From contig CABUIC010000006.1 of NCBI GenBank assembly GCA_902491515.1, positions 1 to 64,000 of the forward strand: DNA of 64,000 nt, read 5' to 3'. This DNA comes from an uncultured Porphyromonadaceae bacterium (lineage in GTDB: Bacteria; Bacteroidota; Bacteroidia; Bacteroidales; Muribaculaceae). The first letter of the stretch is position 1. Every line of letters starts with the position of its first letter. Both the position numbers and the translations under genes were made by a program. The notes under the pieces are model-generated. The model was given only the letters and a program-made list of their open reading frames with translations, did no database searches and was not told the DNA's origin. This document shows, piece by piece, positions 32,250-41,100 of the stretch.

Positions 32250-33167
32250 CTATCTTCCCCCTTCTTCCGCGTCCGCGATGTCTTTGCGGATCTGGGCGGA
32301 GAGGGCCCCGAGGTCGGGGAACTTGCGTTCGTCGCGGAGTCTGCGCAGGAAGTGAAGCACAATCCGGCGACCGTAGAGGTCCGCATCGAGCTGCGGAATG
32401 TGGGTCTCGATAGTCAGTGGGCCCGACTCCCCGGAAGCCGTCGGACGGCTTCCGATGTTCGTAACAGCACGCCGGCTGAGACCGAGCTCCGGAATCTCGG
32501 CGTCGACTGCATATACCCCCGGAGCGGGAACAGCCGGAGCCTCGGCGAGCGGGCGAAGATTCGCCGTCGGGAAACCTATCGTCCGTCCGAGAGCCTGCCC
32601 GTGGACAACCTCACCCTCAAGAGCATAAGGACGCCCGAGAAGCACACCGGCGAGGACGACATCTCCCTCCGCGAGCAACGTGCGGATGGCTGACGAACTG
32701 ACTGCCGGGGCATCCGTAAGTTCGAGTGGACGCCCCTCGATAATCTCCACGCCCGTCCGACCGGAAATTTCGCGCGCACGGGCGGCGTCCATGCGGTCGG
32801 ATCCGAAATGATTATTGAAACCCACTACGAGCGCGACAACACCGAAGCGCTCGCGGAGGAGCACGAGGAATTCCTCGCCCGTCAGCCGGTTATAGTCCGG
32901 AATACTGTCGAGGAAAAGGACCTCGTCGACGCCCTTATCAAGGATAAGGCGTCTGCGGGTCTCAGGCGTGCTAAGGCCCGGGGGGACCGGAGCGCCGGGG
33001 CGCACCAGCGAGAGGGGATGACGCGAGAAAGTCAGCACAAGCGAGCGGCCACCGCGGACGCGGGCCTCCCCGACCAGAGCGCCGAGCAAGGCGCAGTGGC
33101 CGGCGTGGACTCCGTCGAACATCCCGACAGCGGCCACGCATGGGCTCTTGGGCGCGGAAGGACTCAT
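32250..33167 (-). CDS. ribF: bifunctional riboflavin kinase/FAD synthetase
   Basis: A 305-residue enzyme making FMN and FAD. The N-terminal nucleotidyltransferase domain has GMFDGVHAGH (15-24) and SSSAIR (158-163). The C-terminal flavokinase domain carries GRTIGFPTANL and the GVYAV strand. Its start overlaps the HAD gene stop by 4 bases (ATGA), coupling the two. Confidence 0.95.
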   Translation of the reverse strand: MSPSAPKSPCVAAVGMFDGVHAGHCALLGALVGEARVRGGRSLVLTFSRHPLSLVRPGAPVPPGLSTPETRRRLILDKGVDEVLFLDSIPDYNRLTGEEFLVLLRERFGVVALVVGFNNHFGSDRMDAARAREISGRTGVEIIEGRPLELTDAPAVSSSAIRTLLAEGDVVLAGVLLGRPYALEGEVVHGQALGRTIGFPTANLRPLAEAPAVPAPGVYAVDAEIPELGLSRRAVTNIGSRPTASGESGPLTIETHIPQLDADLYGRRIVLHFLRRLRDERKFPDLGALSAQIRKDIADAEEGGR

Positions 33168-33802
33168 CTCTGCGTCGCGGCCTCGTAGTCCGCGAGCACA
33201 TCCGCGAAATCCTCTCCGGGCCTTACAAGCACGGCGTTGAAGCCCAGAGCATGGGCGGCATCGACATTGGCCTGCGAGTCGTCGAAGAAGAGCGTTTCCT
33301 CCGGACGTATGCCGAGAGTACGTGCCGTATAGCGGAAGATTTCCGCGTCGGGCTTAGCCGATTTCGCCTCGAAGGAGGTGACCATACCGTCGAAGTAGTC
33401 CTCGCGGCGCATTGGCGGCAGCTTGGCGAACTCATCCGCGAGCACGCCCTCCCACATGATGGGATTAGTATTGCTCAGGAGGTAGATCCGGTATCTTTTC
33501 CTCAGCTTCAACAGAGCCCTGAGCCTCCGCTCGGGAATACCGATGATGAATTTCTGGAAGGCCGAGTCTATATCCTCGTCGCTTATCGACGAAGGGTCCG
33601 GAAAAGCGCGGCGGAGCGCCTCATGGAACTCTCCGACAGTCGCGGAACCATCCTCGATAGCCATAAAGATTCCCGTCTGGGCGTATTCGCCGAAATACGA
33701 GTCGGCATCCGGAAGCCCGAGGCGGTCGAAGGCATCCACGCAGTGTTGCCGACAGATGTCGACGACGACTCCGCCGAGGTCGAACAGTAAGTTGCGTATC
33801 AT
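33164..33802 (-). CDS. HAD-IA phosphatase, YihX-like
   Basis: A 212-residue HAD hydrolase. Motif I is FDLGGVVVD (nucleophile D8), with glycine where many HADs have the second aspartate, as is usual in the YihX-type subgroup. Motif II is LLSNTNP, the conserved lysine is in SAKPD, and motif IV is FFDDSQANV. It is coupled to ribF, so dephosphorylation of a flavin precursor (the missing riboflavin-pathway phosphatase step) is a tempting inference, but sugar phosphates are equally possible. Confidence 0.85.
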   Translation of the reverse strand: MIRNLLFDLGGVVVDICRQHCVDAFDRLGLPDADSYFGEYAQTGIFMAIEDGSATVGEFHEALRRAFPDPSSISDEDIDSAFQKFIIGIPERRLRALLKLRKRYRIYLLSNTNPIMWEGVLADEFAKLPPMRREDYFDGMVTSFEAKSAKPDAEIFRYTARTLGIRPEETLFFDDSQANVDAAHALGFNAVLVRPGEDFADVLADYEAATQR

Positions 33803-33810
33803 GATTCTTA

Positions 33811-33858
33811 AAATAAAAATGGGCGATTCTAATCAAAAAAAGAATTAGAATCGCCCGG
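33811..33858 (-). terminator. terminator of the tRNA-Glu/rpsT transcript
   Basis: Minus strand: 13-bp stem (33856-33844 with 33833-33821, GGGCGATTCTAAT/ATTAGAATCGCCC) followed by ATTTTTATTTT. It stops 9 bases before the HAD start codon. Confidence 0.9.
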
Positions 33859-33880
33859 CTTGAGATTGGGGAAGGGGTGG

Positions 33881-33952
33881 TAGCCCATAGCAGAATCGAA
33901 CTGCTCTTTCAAGAATGAAAATCTTGCGTCCTAACCGATAGACGAATGGGCC
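33881..33952 (-). tRNA. tRNA-Glu (anticodon TTC), copy 1
   Basis: A 72-base cloverleaf with anticodon loop TTTTCAT (anticodon TTC) and T-arm GTTCGATTC. The acceptor GGCCCAT/ATGGGCT has a terminal G-U pair. The sequence is identical to the copy at 34338-34409, but here CCA appears encoded next to the discriminator (33880-33878). Confidence 0.95.
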
Positions 33953-34042
33953 GTATATGCGGCGTTGTCGGGGAGCCCCGGCGAGCCGCGGGAGTCCGGG
34001 CGCTAAAGCCCGGCAAGAAGTTTAAGGCAAACGGCGTTAGGC

Positions 34043-34297
34043 TCAGGCGAGCTTAGCGATGTGCTTCGCAAGGCTGCTCTTCAGGTTCGCGGCCTTGTTC
34101 TTGGAGATTGCCTTCTTCGAAGCGAGACGGTCGAGCATTGCCATTACTTCGCGGAAACGGGCTTCGGCAGCGGCCTTGTCGGTCATTTTGCGAAGGTTGC
34201 GCACGGCGTTGCGGGCGGTCTTGGCGTAGTAACGGTTGCGGAGACGGCGGGCTTCCGTCTGACGGATTCTCTTTTCGGATGATTTATGATTTGCCAT
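34043..34297 (-). CDS. rpsT: 30S ribosomal protein S20
   Basis: An 84-residue, very basic helical protein beginning MANHKSSEKRIRQ, typical of S20, which binds 16S rRNA in the small subunit. It sits between two identical tRNA-Glu genes in one transcript with a consensus promoter and a strong terminator, so S20 mRNA is probably released by tRNA processing on both sides. Confidence 0.96.
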   Translation of the reverse strand: MANHKSSEKRIRQTEARRLRNRYYAKTARNAVRNLRKMTDKAAAEARFREVMAMLDRLASKKAISKNKAANLKSSLAKHIAKLA

Positions 34298-34337
34298 GTT
34301 TTTTGTCTGGGATATGTCTTAAACTTATCTTGTTTTG

Positions 34338-34409
34338 TAGCCCATAGCAGAATCGAACTGCTCTTTCAAGAATGAAAATCTTGCGTCCTAACCGATAGAC
34401 GAATGGGCC
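34338..34409 (-). tRNA. tRNA-Glu (anticodon TTC), copy 2
   Basis: Identical over 72 bases to copy 1 but without an encoded CCA (followed by CAAAAC). It is the first gene of the tRNA-rpsT-tRNA transcript. Confidence 0.95.
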
Positions 34410-34427
34410 TTGCAGATTTTGCGAGTG

Positions 34428-34459
34428 CAAATATAGCGACTTTTCGCGACGTGAACAAA
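34428..34459 (-). promoter_or_regulatory. consensus promoter for tRNA-Glu/rpsT
   Basis: Minus-strand TTTG (34459-34456), 20-base spacer, TATATTTG (34435-34428): an exact Bacteroidetes consensus. The start lies about 12 bases before the mature tRNA 5' end. Confidence 0.85.
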
Positions 34460-34551
34460 CATTTGTCGGACAGGACGTCTATTTTAAGATTTTTTTAGAA
34501 CTAAGGCCTCGTTTTTTGGCCATAAATCTGCTTATTCGGCCAAATTTTTCG

Positions 34552-34559
34552 TAATTTTG
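34552..34559 (+). promoter_or_regulatory. -7 promoter element for recO
   Basis: TAATTTTG fits TAnnTTTG, 16 bases before ATG 34576, giving a leader of about 10 bases. Confidence 0.55.
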
Positions 34560-34575
34560 TCGGAAAGTTCATACC

Positions 34576-35313
34576 ATGTTCACGCCCCTTCAGTGCATAG
34601 CCCTCCGCACCGTCCGCAGCGGCGAGTCGCGCGCGATTCTCTCGGCCTGGAGCCGCGAGGCCGGACGCGTGTCCCTAGGCCTCGCCGACGGCAAGGGGCG
34701 CGAGGCCGCCCGGCGCCGCGCACTCACGATGCCTCTTTCCCTCTTCGAGGCTGTGGCCGACGTGCGCCCCGGGCGTGAAATCATGAACGTCCGCGACCTC
34801 CGCCCCCTCGGTTCCGGAACCGCGGCCCCCGGTGCTGCCCTGACCCTCGTGCGCCTTTTCCTCGCCGACGTCCTCGACAGCCTCCTGCGTCAGGGCGCAT
34901 CCGACCCGGCACTCTCCGATTTCCTCTTCTCGAGCATACAGCGCATGCCGGCGCTGACCTCCCCGACGGCAATCGCCAATTTCCACCTCATCTTCCTTTT
35001 CAGGCTCGCGCGCTTTCTCGGCATCGCCCCCGACACGACCGTCCCCGCCGGCGCAGACCCGGACACCCTCGTCTTCGACCTCCGCGACGCCTGCTTCCGT
35101 ACATCCCTTCCCGCCCATCCCCTCTTTTATACCGGCCCCGAAGCCGCGGCCGCGAGGCTCCTCGGGCGCCTCGACTTCGACACGATGCGCGTCGCCCGCT
35201 TCTCCCGCGAGGAACGCGCCCGGATACTTGACGCCATCATAGACTATTATCACCTCCACCTCTCCTCCGCCTCCCTCACACGGAGCCTCGAGGTCCTACG
35301 ACAGTTTTCATAA
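34576..35313 (+). CDS. recO: DNA repair protein RecO
   Basis: A 245-residue RecO-like protein: an N-terminal OB fold (CIALRTVRSGESRAILSAWS .. ) and a helical C-terminal domain. It helps RecA load on SSB-coated gaps. The zinc-finger cysteines of many RecO proteins are absent, as in other Bacteroidetes. The stop overlaps the AraC gene start (TAATG). Identification rests on overall organisation rather than a catalytic motif. Confidence 0.75.
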   Translation: MFTPLQCIALRTVRSGESRAILSAWSREAGRVSLGLADGKGREAARRRALTMPLSLFEAVADVRPGREIMNVRDLRPLGSGTAAPGAALTLVRLFLADVLDSLLRQGASDPALSDFLFSSIQRMPALTSPTAIANFHLIFLFRLARFLGIAPDTTVPAGADPDTLVFDLRDACFRTSLPAHPLFYTGPEAAAARLLGRLDFDTMRVARFSREERARILDAIIDYYHLHLSSASLTRSLEVLRQFS

Positions 35314-36233
35314 TGGAACAGCAGATTACCCTTACAATAGAAGACTTCCTGAATTCCTCCTTCAGCTGCCGCGAATGCGTCGCCGGCGACAAGGACTACG
35401 TCATCCTCCACATCGACAAGGGACACCTTCACGCATTCCGGGAAGACCCGGTGAAGAACCTGCGCTTCGCCGGACTCCTGTTCACGTATGTGCGGTCCGG
35501 CTCCCTGACCATAGGCTTCGACAACCGCGACTTCGTGGCGGAGGCGGACAGCATCTTCGCCATACCCCCCACTATAGCGGCCCGCATCAGCTCTCCCGAC
35601 TGGGACAAGGTCGAACTCTCTATCGCCTATATGAGCCGCGACTTCCTCCAGACCCTCAGCTTCTCCCTCTCGGCTTTCTCAGGGCCCGTCGTCCTCGAGC
35701 ACCGCTCCCCGGTCTGCCCCGTAGGCGAAAGCGACGGCCTGATTCTCCGGCATTACTTCGGACTTCTCGCCCTCACCGCCCGCGAGGTCCAGTATCCCCG
35801 GCTCAAGCGCCACTGCGCATCGAGCCTATGCGTGGCCATGCTCTACCAGTGCATAGCCATGTACATGCGCCAGCTTGAAATCTCAGGCGCCCGAACCGAA
35901 ACCCCGGGACAGAAGACCCGCGCCACCCACGTCCGGAGCTTCATCCGCTTGGTCCACGCCAACTTCGCCCGCGAGCGTTCCGTAGGATTCTACGCCTCGC
36001 AGCTCTGCGTTTCCCCCAAATATCTCTCCGCTCTCGTCAAGGAAGCCACCGGCCGCACTGCCGCACGGTGGATCGAGGACTATGTCATCATGGAAGCCAA
36101 GAACCTCCTGCGCTTCTCCGGCAAAAACATCCAGCAAATCGCCTATGCGCTCAATTTCGCCAATCAGAGCGCTTTCGGCAAGTACTTCAAGCATCTCACG
36201 GGCATGTCGCCGTCCGAATTTCAGAAATCTTGA
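35313..36233 (+). CDS. AraC-family transcriptional regulator
   Basis: A 306-residue regulator with an N-terminal cupin-like sensing domain (about 20-150) and a C-terminal double HTH (about 205-305: YASQLCVSPKYLSALVKEA and IAYALNFANQSAFGKYFK, ending GMSPSEFQKS). It is coupled to recO by a TAATG overlap. The ligand and targets are unknown; the gene downstream has its own promoter. Confidence 0.92.
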   Translation: MEQQITLTIEDFLNSSFSCRECVAGDKDYVILHIDKGHLHAFREDPVKNLRFAGLLFTYVRSGSLTIGFDNRDFVAEADSIFAIPPTIAARISSPDWDKVELSIAYMSRDFLQTLSFSLSAFSGPVVLEHRSPVCPVGESDGLILRHYFGLLALTAREVQYPRLKRHCASSLCVAMLYQCIAMYMRQLEISGARTETPGQKTRATHVRSFIRLVHANFARERSVGFYASQLCVSPKYLSALVKEATGRTAARWIEDYVIMEAKNLLRFSGKNIQQIAYALNFANQSAFGKYFKHLTGMSPSEFQKS

Positions 36234-36276
36234 CATTTTTCATCGAAAAAGGAGTCCAAGACACGATTTTTTTCCG

Positions 36277-36284
36277 TATATTTG
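36277..36284 (+). promoter_or_regulatory. -7 promoter element for the 331-residue protein
   Basis: TATATTTG fits TAnnTTTG; about 90 bases of leader precede ATG 36381. Confidence 0.6.
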
Positions 36285-36380
36285 TGGCGCGGGAATAAAA
36301 GGCCGTCCGAAACCGGCCTATATCCCCGCGCGAACAAATATTTAATTATAATAACCCCAAATCAAACCTTATTAACCGAA

Positions 36381-37376
36381 ATGGCTAATACTTTACTTGC
36401 AAGCGTGATTGACACCCTTGCTCCTTACCTTGATGCTGACGGCGCAATCGACCTTGAGAAAGCCGTCGACCTCGTCAGCGACCTTGACTTCAGCTCCCGC
36501 GGCCTCGACCCGATGGGCTTCTTCGAAGAAATGTACTCCGTGTTCGAAATCGACAACGACTCCCGCACACTCCGGGTTATCGGCCAGACTGCCGACGACG
36601 AGCCCTCTTACGCCGACGAGAGCGACCACGACGCCGGCGTCAAGAAGTACCCCATCCCTCCCCGGGATTTCCAGTTCAACGGACGGCTCATCAAGCTGAT
36701 GAATGCGATGGCCGACGAGAACACCCCGCCCGACGGCCTCTACTTCGCACAGTTCGCGAAAGCCGCCAAGGAGCACGACCTCGCCATACCTCCCCACGAG
36801 GAAAAACTTCTCTCCTACCTCCGCCTTTACCCCAAGGTCTTCACAATCACCGTCGACCCCTCGGCATCCCAGAAAATCTTCATCCGCCCCATCAAAGGCT
36901 TCAAGAGCTATAAGAAGGACCGCCGCGTCCTCGATAAACCCGCATTCGGCGCCAAGCCCCACAACACTGGCTTCCAGCCCGCGCAGCACATGCAGGCCCC
37001 GGTGAAGGACCGCACCCTCTCGCTCTACTCCCTCCAGGACTTCGCCTACTTCCCCGACCTCGTCGGCGCTCTCCGCAAGCTCCACGACATGGCCGCTCCC
37101 GCCGAAGGCTGCTTCGAAATCGAGGGCGATGTAAACCCCTACCGCATGTACTGGAACAAGCTGGAGCGCGACTTCGCCGAGGCAATCCGCCGCGAGTACA
37201 ACGAAAGCGAGCAGCTCTTCCTCATGTCGCCCGTCGGCGCCGACTTCCCCACCGGCTTCACGACGCCCGAAGGAAAACGCATCTTCGCCGCCTGCGAGTT
37301 CAACAAACTCCGCAACGCCGACTCCTACCAGGCCTGGCGCTTCTCCGACTTCTACGCCGAGGAAGAAAACGCCTGA
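36381..37376 (+). CDS. conserved-looking soluble protein of unknown function
   Basis: A 331-residue soluble, acidic protein with no signal peptide or membrane segment. The N-terminus (about 1-85) is helical and aspartate-rich. A basic proline-containing region (about 165-215, FIRPIKGFKSYKKDRRVLD) precedes a C-terminal domain rich in aromatics. Codon use matches highly GC-adapted housekeeping neighbours. ATG 36381 follows a -7 element and a 90-base leader; a terminator follows the stop. I do not recognise the family. Confidence 0.7.
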   Translation: MANTLLASVIDTLAPYLDADGAIDLEKAVDLVSDLDFSSRGLDPMGFFEEMYSVFEIDNDSRTLRVIGQTADDEPSYADESDHDAGVKKYPIPPRDFQFNGRLIKLMNAMADENTPPDGLYFAQFAKAAKEHDLAIPPHEEKLLSYLRLYPKVFTITVDPSASQKIFIRPIKGFKSYKKDRRVLDKPAFGAKPHNTGFQPAQHMQAPVKDRTLSLYSLQDFAYFPDLVGALRKLHDMAAPAEGCFEIEGDVNPYRMYWNKLERDFAEAIRREYNESEQLFLMSPVGADFPTGFTTPEGKRIFAACEFNKLRNADSYQAWRFSDFYAEEENA

Positions 37377-37392
37377 GCGGAACAGGCGCACT

Positions 37393-37435
37393 GAAAAAAA
37401 ATGGCGTTCCCACATTTTGGAGACGCCATTTTTTT
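37393..37435 (+). terminator. terminator of the 331-residue protein gene
   Basis: ATGGCGTTCC pairs with GGAGACGCCAT (allowing one bulge) between A and T tracts (AAAAAAAA .. TTTTTTT). Confidence 0.85.
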
Positions 37436-37563
37436 ACACCTATGCGCGACAGTGCTTTCATTTTTCTTCTTACAATGCCAATATCTATAATTTGTTGCTT
37501 TTCCACAAATGGCTTAACAATTTAAGTCGCAAATCAATATAAGCCATAACCACCCTTTTGTAT

Positions 37564-37875
37564 ATGAACCGCTTACCATTCATTATCATCGCTTCCGCGG
37601 CTATGATTGCTACGGGAACTTTTACGGCCGCGGCCGGCGATTTGCGCATCACGGAGCTTATGCAGTCGAACGTCACCGGCTATTTTGATGACACGAAGAA
37701 CTATACCGACTCATGGGTAGAACTCTACAACGCTGGAGCCGAGACAGTCAACCTATCGGAATACAGCAGAGGAATCAAAAGCTCTTCCTCCAAGGCGTGG
37801 CAACTGCCGTCAATGTACATACAGCCGGGCGCCTTTTCCAACTGTCAACAACACGGACGGGATCGTTCTGACTGA
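37564..37875 (+). pseudogene. truncated lamin-tail-domain secreted protein
   Basis: The frame begins with a good signal peptide (MNRLPFIIIASAAMIATGTF) and continues into a lamin-tail-like start (LRITELMQSN .. DSWVELYNAGAETVNLSEY). It then diverges after WQLPSMYIQPGAF and stops at 37875. A second frame resumes with NNTDGIVLTDFL, consistent with a frameshift followed by loss of the remainder. Such domains often begin CotH-type or nuclease-like surface proteins. It marks the left edge of the lower-GC island. Confidence 0.6.
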
Positions 37876-37989
37876 TTTCCTCATTCGGATCAATTGTCAG
37901 GAACAACCTATTGTTATTGTAAGATTTTGTATGTAAATTTGTAGACATGAAATTTGTTTTAGGTCACTAAGTTGCAAAAACTTTCTGAC

Positions 37990-38030
37990 ATAACAAAGCC
38001 CCGGCTTGTGAAAGTCAGGGCTTTGTTTTA
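37990..38030. terminator. terminator between lamin-tail remnant and double-GH13 gene
   Basis: AACAAAGCCC (37992-38001) pairs with GGGCTTTGTT (38018-38027), with T-rich sequence on the plus side. The remaining spacer 37876-38111 holds a -7-like TAAATTTG at 37934-37941 but no recognisable gene. Confidence 0.65.
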
Positions 38031-38111
38031 TGTTTTACAGCAGGTTACAAAAGAGTCTTGCCTATTTTGTGACACAGCCGCTCCTGTTTTATTGGACGGG
38101 CATGGAGAGTA

Positions 38112-41100
38112 TCATTTCATTTTTATGAATGCCGGTTCCCATGCCTTTACATTTACAGTGCTGCTGACATTGCCGCCGTTTATAAGATCGAGACCTGTGC
38201 CGCCGATCGATACGTTGGTGTCGGCGGAGGAGAAGATTACAATTACTTCGTTTCCGGTCACGGCGTCGGTCTTGGTTATCTTCACGCAGGTGTTGCCGAT
38301 GTCTTCGCGGGAGGCGGAGCCACGCCACAATGCCGGATTTTCAGCACGGGCCTTGAACACCTTGGCCACATAGTCATGGACCATCTGCTCGTTGGGAGTG
38401 AATCCGGACAGACGTCCCGATGTGCGTGCCTTGTTGTCGGCATTGCCGTTGCCGCTCTTGTCGCCGATCTCATCGCCGTAGTATGTGCAGGCCGGACCTG
38501 AATAGGCGGCTACGGCCGCGTGCCGGGTCATTAGCTCTTTGGGTCTGCTGTTCACGTCTACGAAGTCGCCTACGCGCGATGTGTCATGGTTGCTCAGGAA
38601 TATAGTCGGGGTTACGCCTGCGTCCTTATAGCCTCTGGCTGCCGCATCCGAAGTAATGAACCTGCCGATCGAACCGACACCTAAACTCAGGTTTACGAGA
38701 TTGCCCTTTCCGTCGAAGTCCATCACGCTCTTGAGGCCGTCTTGCTGTGTAGTGGTGATATTAGGTGCGGAAGTCCAGTCCTCACCGACCATGAAGGCCA
38801 AAGTGCCCCACTGTTCGCCACGCGCCTTTCTTTCCGCTGCCACATTCTCTGCTTCCTGACGCAATTCATGCCAATAGTTGTGGCCTCCCTGATATGCCTG
38901 ATAGCACTGGTCAAGACGCCAGCCGTCGACTCCGCGTTCCATCCAGTAGCGGATCACCTCTTTGAAATATTCGAGTGATGCGGGGTATGCTACGTTTCCC
39001 GAATCGGATCCGCGTACGTTCTGCGATGTCGTGACGTCGATGCGGTTGCCGTTTGGCGAGGACGCCGTAACGCCACCGTGGTGACCGAATACTCCGTCGA
39101 GAATTACGTAGATGCCCTTTTCATGAGCCTTGCGAATGAGTTCGTCGAATTCCTCTTCGGTTCCGAATTTCGGGTCTATCTTGAAATAGTTCGTGCAGAA
39201 ATAGCCGGTAGCCTGAAGTTTTTCTCCTCCGTTTCCGTTGGTAGAGTCGAAAATTGGAGTCATCCAGATGGCGTTCATGCCTAGCTCTTTTATATAATCG
39301 AGAGAGTTGATTATGCCGCGCAGGTTCCCGTTTTTGCGGTGTCCTTCGGGTCCCCATATGTCGGAATAGCCTGACGCGCCACCTTCACCGTGCTGGAACG
39401 AACCTACCATAATCTGATATATCGACAGCTCGCGCCAGTCTCCCGACAGAGCGTAGACGGGTTCTGTGTCATCGCGCGTGAAAGTACAGGTGTAGTCGGT
39501 CGTGCCGGCTGTGTTTGTGGCCGAGATTATCATTGCGGCAGTCTCGCCGTCCGCAAGGTAGTCGCTTACTGAGAGAGTCGTTGTGCCGTTGGCCAGAGTT
39601 ATGGGGCGGCTGTTGAAGGATCCGTCTGCCGATGTCGCCTCATTGCCGATGGTTATTGTTATTATACCGCTGCCTTTCAGCGTGCCGCCGGCAGGAGAGA
39701 CGGAAATGGAGGGCTTCACCGGACCATATTGTACAAGACTGTGCGATCCGTCGGCCTTGTAGGTATGGCCGTTGACGAAATCGAGATTGCCATTGCCGGC
39801 CTTTTTTCCGCCGTTGTTGCTGAATATGATCTGAGTCGGGATCTTTCCCTCTGGTGCCTCCCAGTAGAGCACACCGTTCTTCTCGGTCATGCTGTCGCCG
39901 GGGTAAGTACCGTTGACATTGCAGTTTTCCGAATTGTTCCATGCCCATACCTTGACATCCCAGTTGACGTCATTTACAAAATACACATAATATTTGTCGT
40001 TGTCATCGCCACCCTGGGTTTTGGTATATGTAAACGATTTTACTGTCTGGCCGGCCTCGTTGGCTGCATATGCCTTGAGTGTCGTCGTTTCAGTAAAGGT
40101 AAGGGGAGTGGTGTAGCGAGCCGATGCGGCGGATGGCTCCGTGCCGTCGACCGTGTAGTAGATATCGGTGGCAGGACTGACGGAGAGACTTACGGTGATG
40201 TTATCGGTAAATGTCGTGCCGTCTGCCGGAGAGGCGCTGATCTTCGGTTTTGACGGAGTCGGCGGTATCGGTGGTACCGGACCTCCGCCGACAGTTCCGT
40301 ATTCTTCTATGAGAAGTACTGGTCCGGAAGCGGTCATGGTGACTTTGCCTCCTGATACGACTGCTGAACTGGAAGTGTTGTAACCGTCCATGACGCGTGT
40401 GCCTTCTGGGAAGAGATCGCCGGTATTGACTGTATAGGACTGCCCGGCAATTGTATTGAGACGTATTGCCACGGCGTTGCTGTAGCCGTTCTCCGAGAAT
40501 TTGCGTCCATAGGTATTGTCGCCGAGCGATGTCTGCGTTCCCGCTCCTACAGCCGGGTTGCGGCGGCGGAACTGTCCTATTTTCTGCCAGTGCTGGTTGA
40601 CGTCGTTGTCGACGGCATCCCAGTTGAAATCTCCTCTGGTAGCCATTCCGGCGTCACCTTTGCCGTCGATCACGGGACGCGAGGTCTCGTCGCCATAGTA
40701 GATCTGTGCGCCTCCGGGGCAGAGAAGAAGCATTGTCGCTACATTCTTCTGATCGCCCGGACGGTGGAGGCCTGTGTCGTGGCTTGACACGTAGTTGAGC
40801 ACCTGACGGCCGTTGGCGCCGTTGCAGAAACCTGAATAATATGACCAGTCATCCACGGTCGGGGTGCGTCCGGTTCCACCCTCTGTGCTGTTGAATGCAA
40901 AGTTGATCATGGAGTCGAAACCTCCCTGAGTGAAATATCCGGTATCACCGTGTTGCCAGCCGAAGCATTCGCCGGTCATCCAGAAATCATCGGTCCAGCC
41001 TTTGGCATATTCGTCGGCGCGGTCGCTCGCCCGCCAGTTCTGGAGGGCCGTATTGCATGCGTTTTTGAGCTGGTTCCAGCGCGAGAGTTCGACATGCTTG

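Noticed and set aside
33770..33802. Loss of the second motif I aspartate in the HAD protein
   Set aside because: FDLGGV/FDLGN-type motif I is normal in YihX-like HAD phosphatases that are active, so it is not evidence of inactivation.
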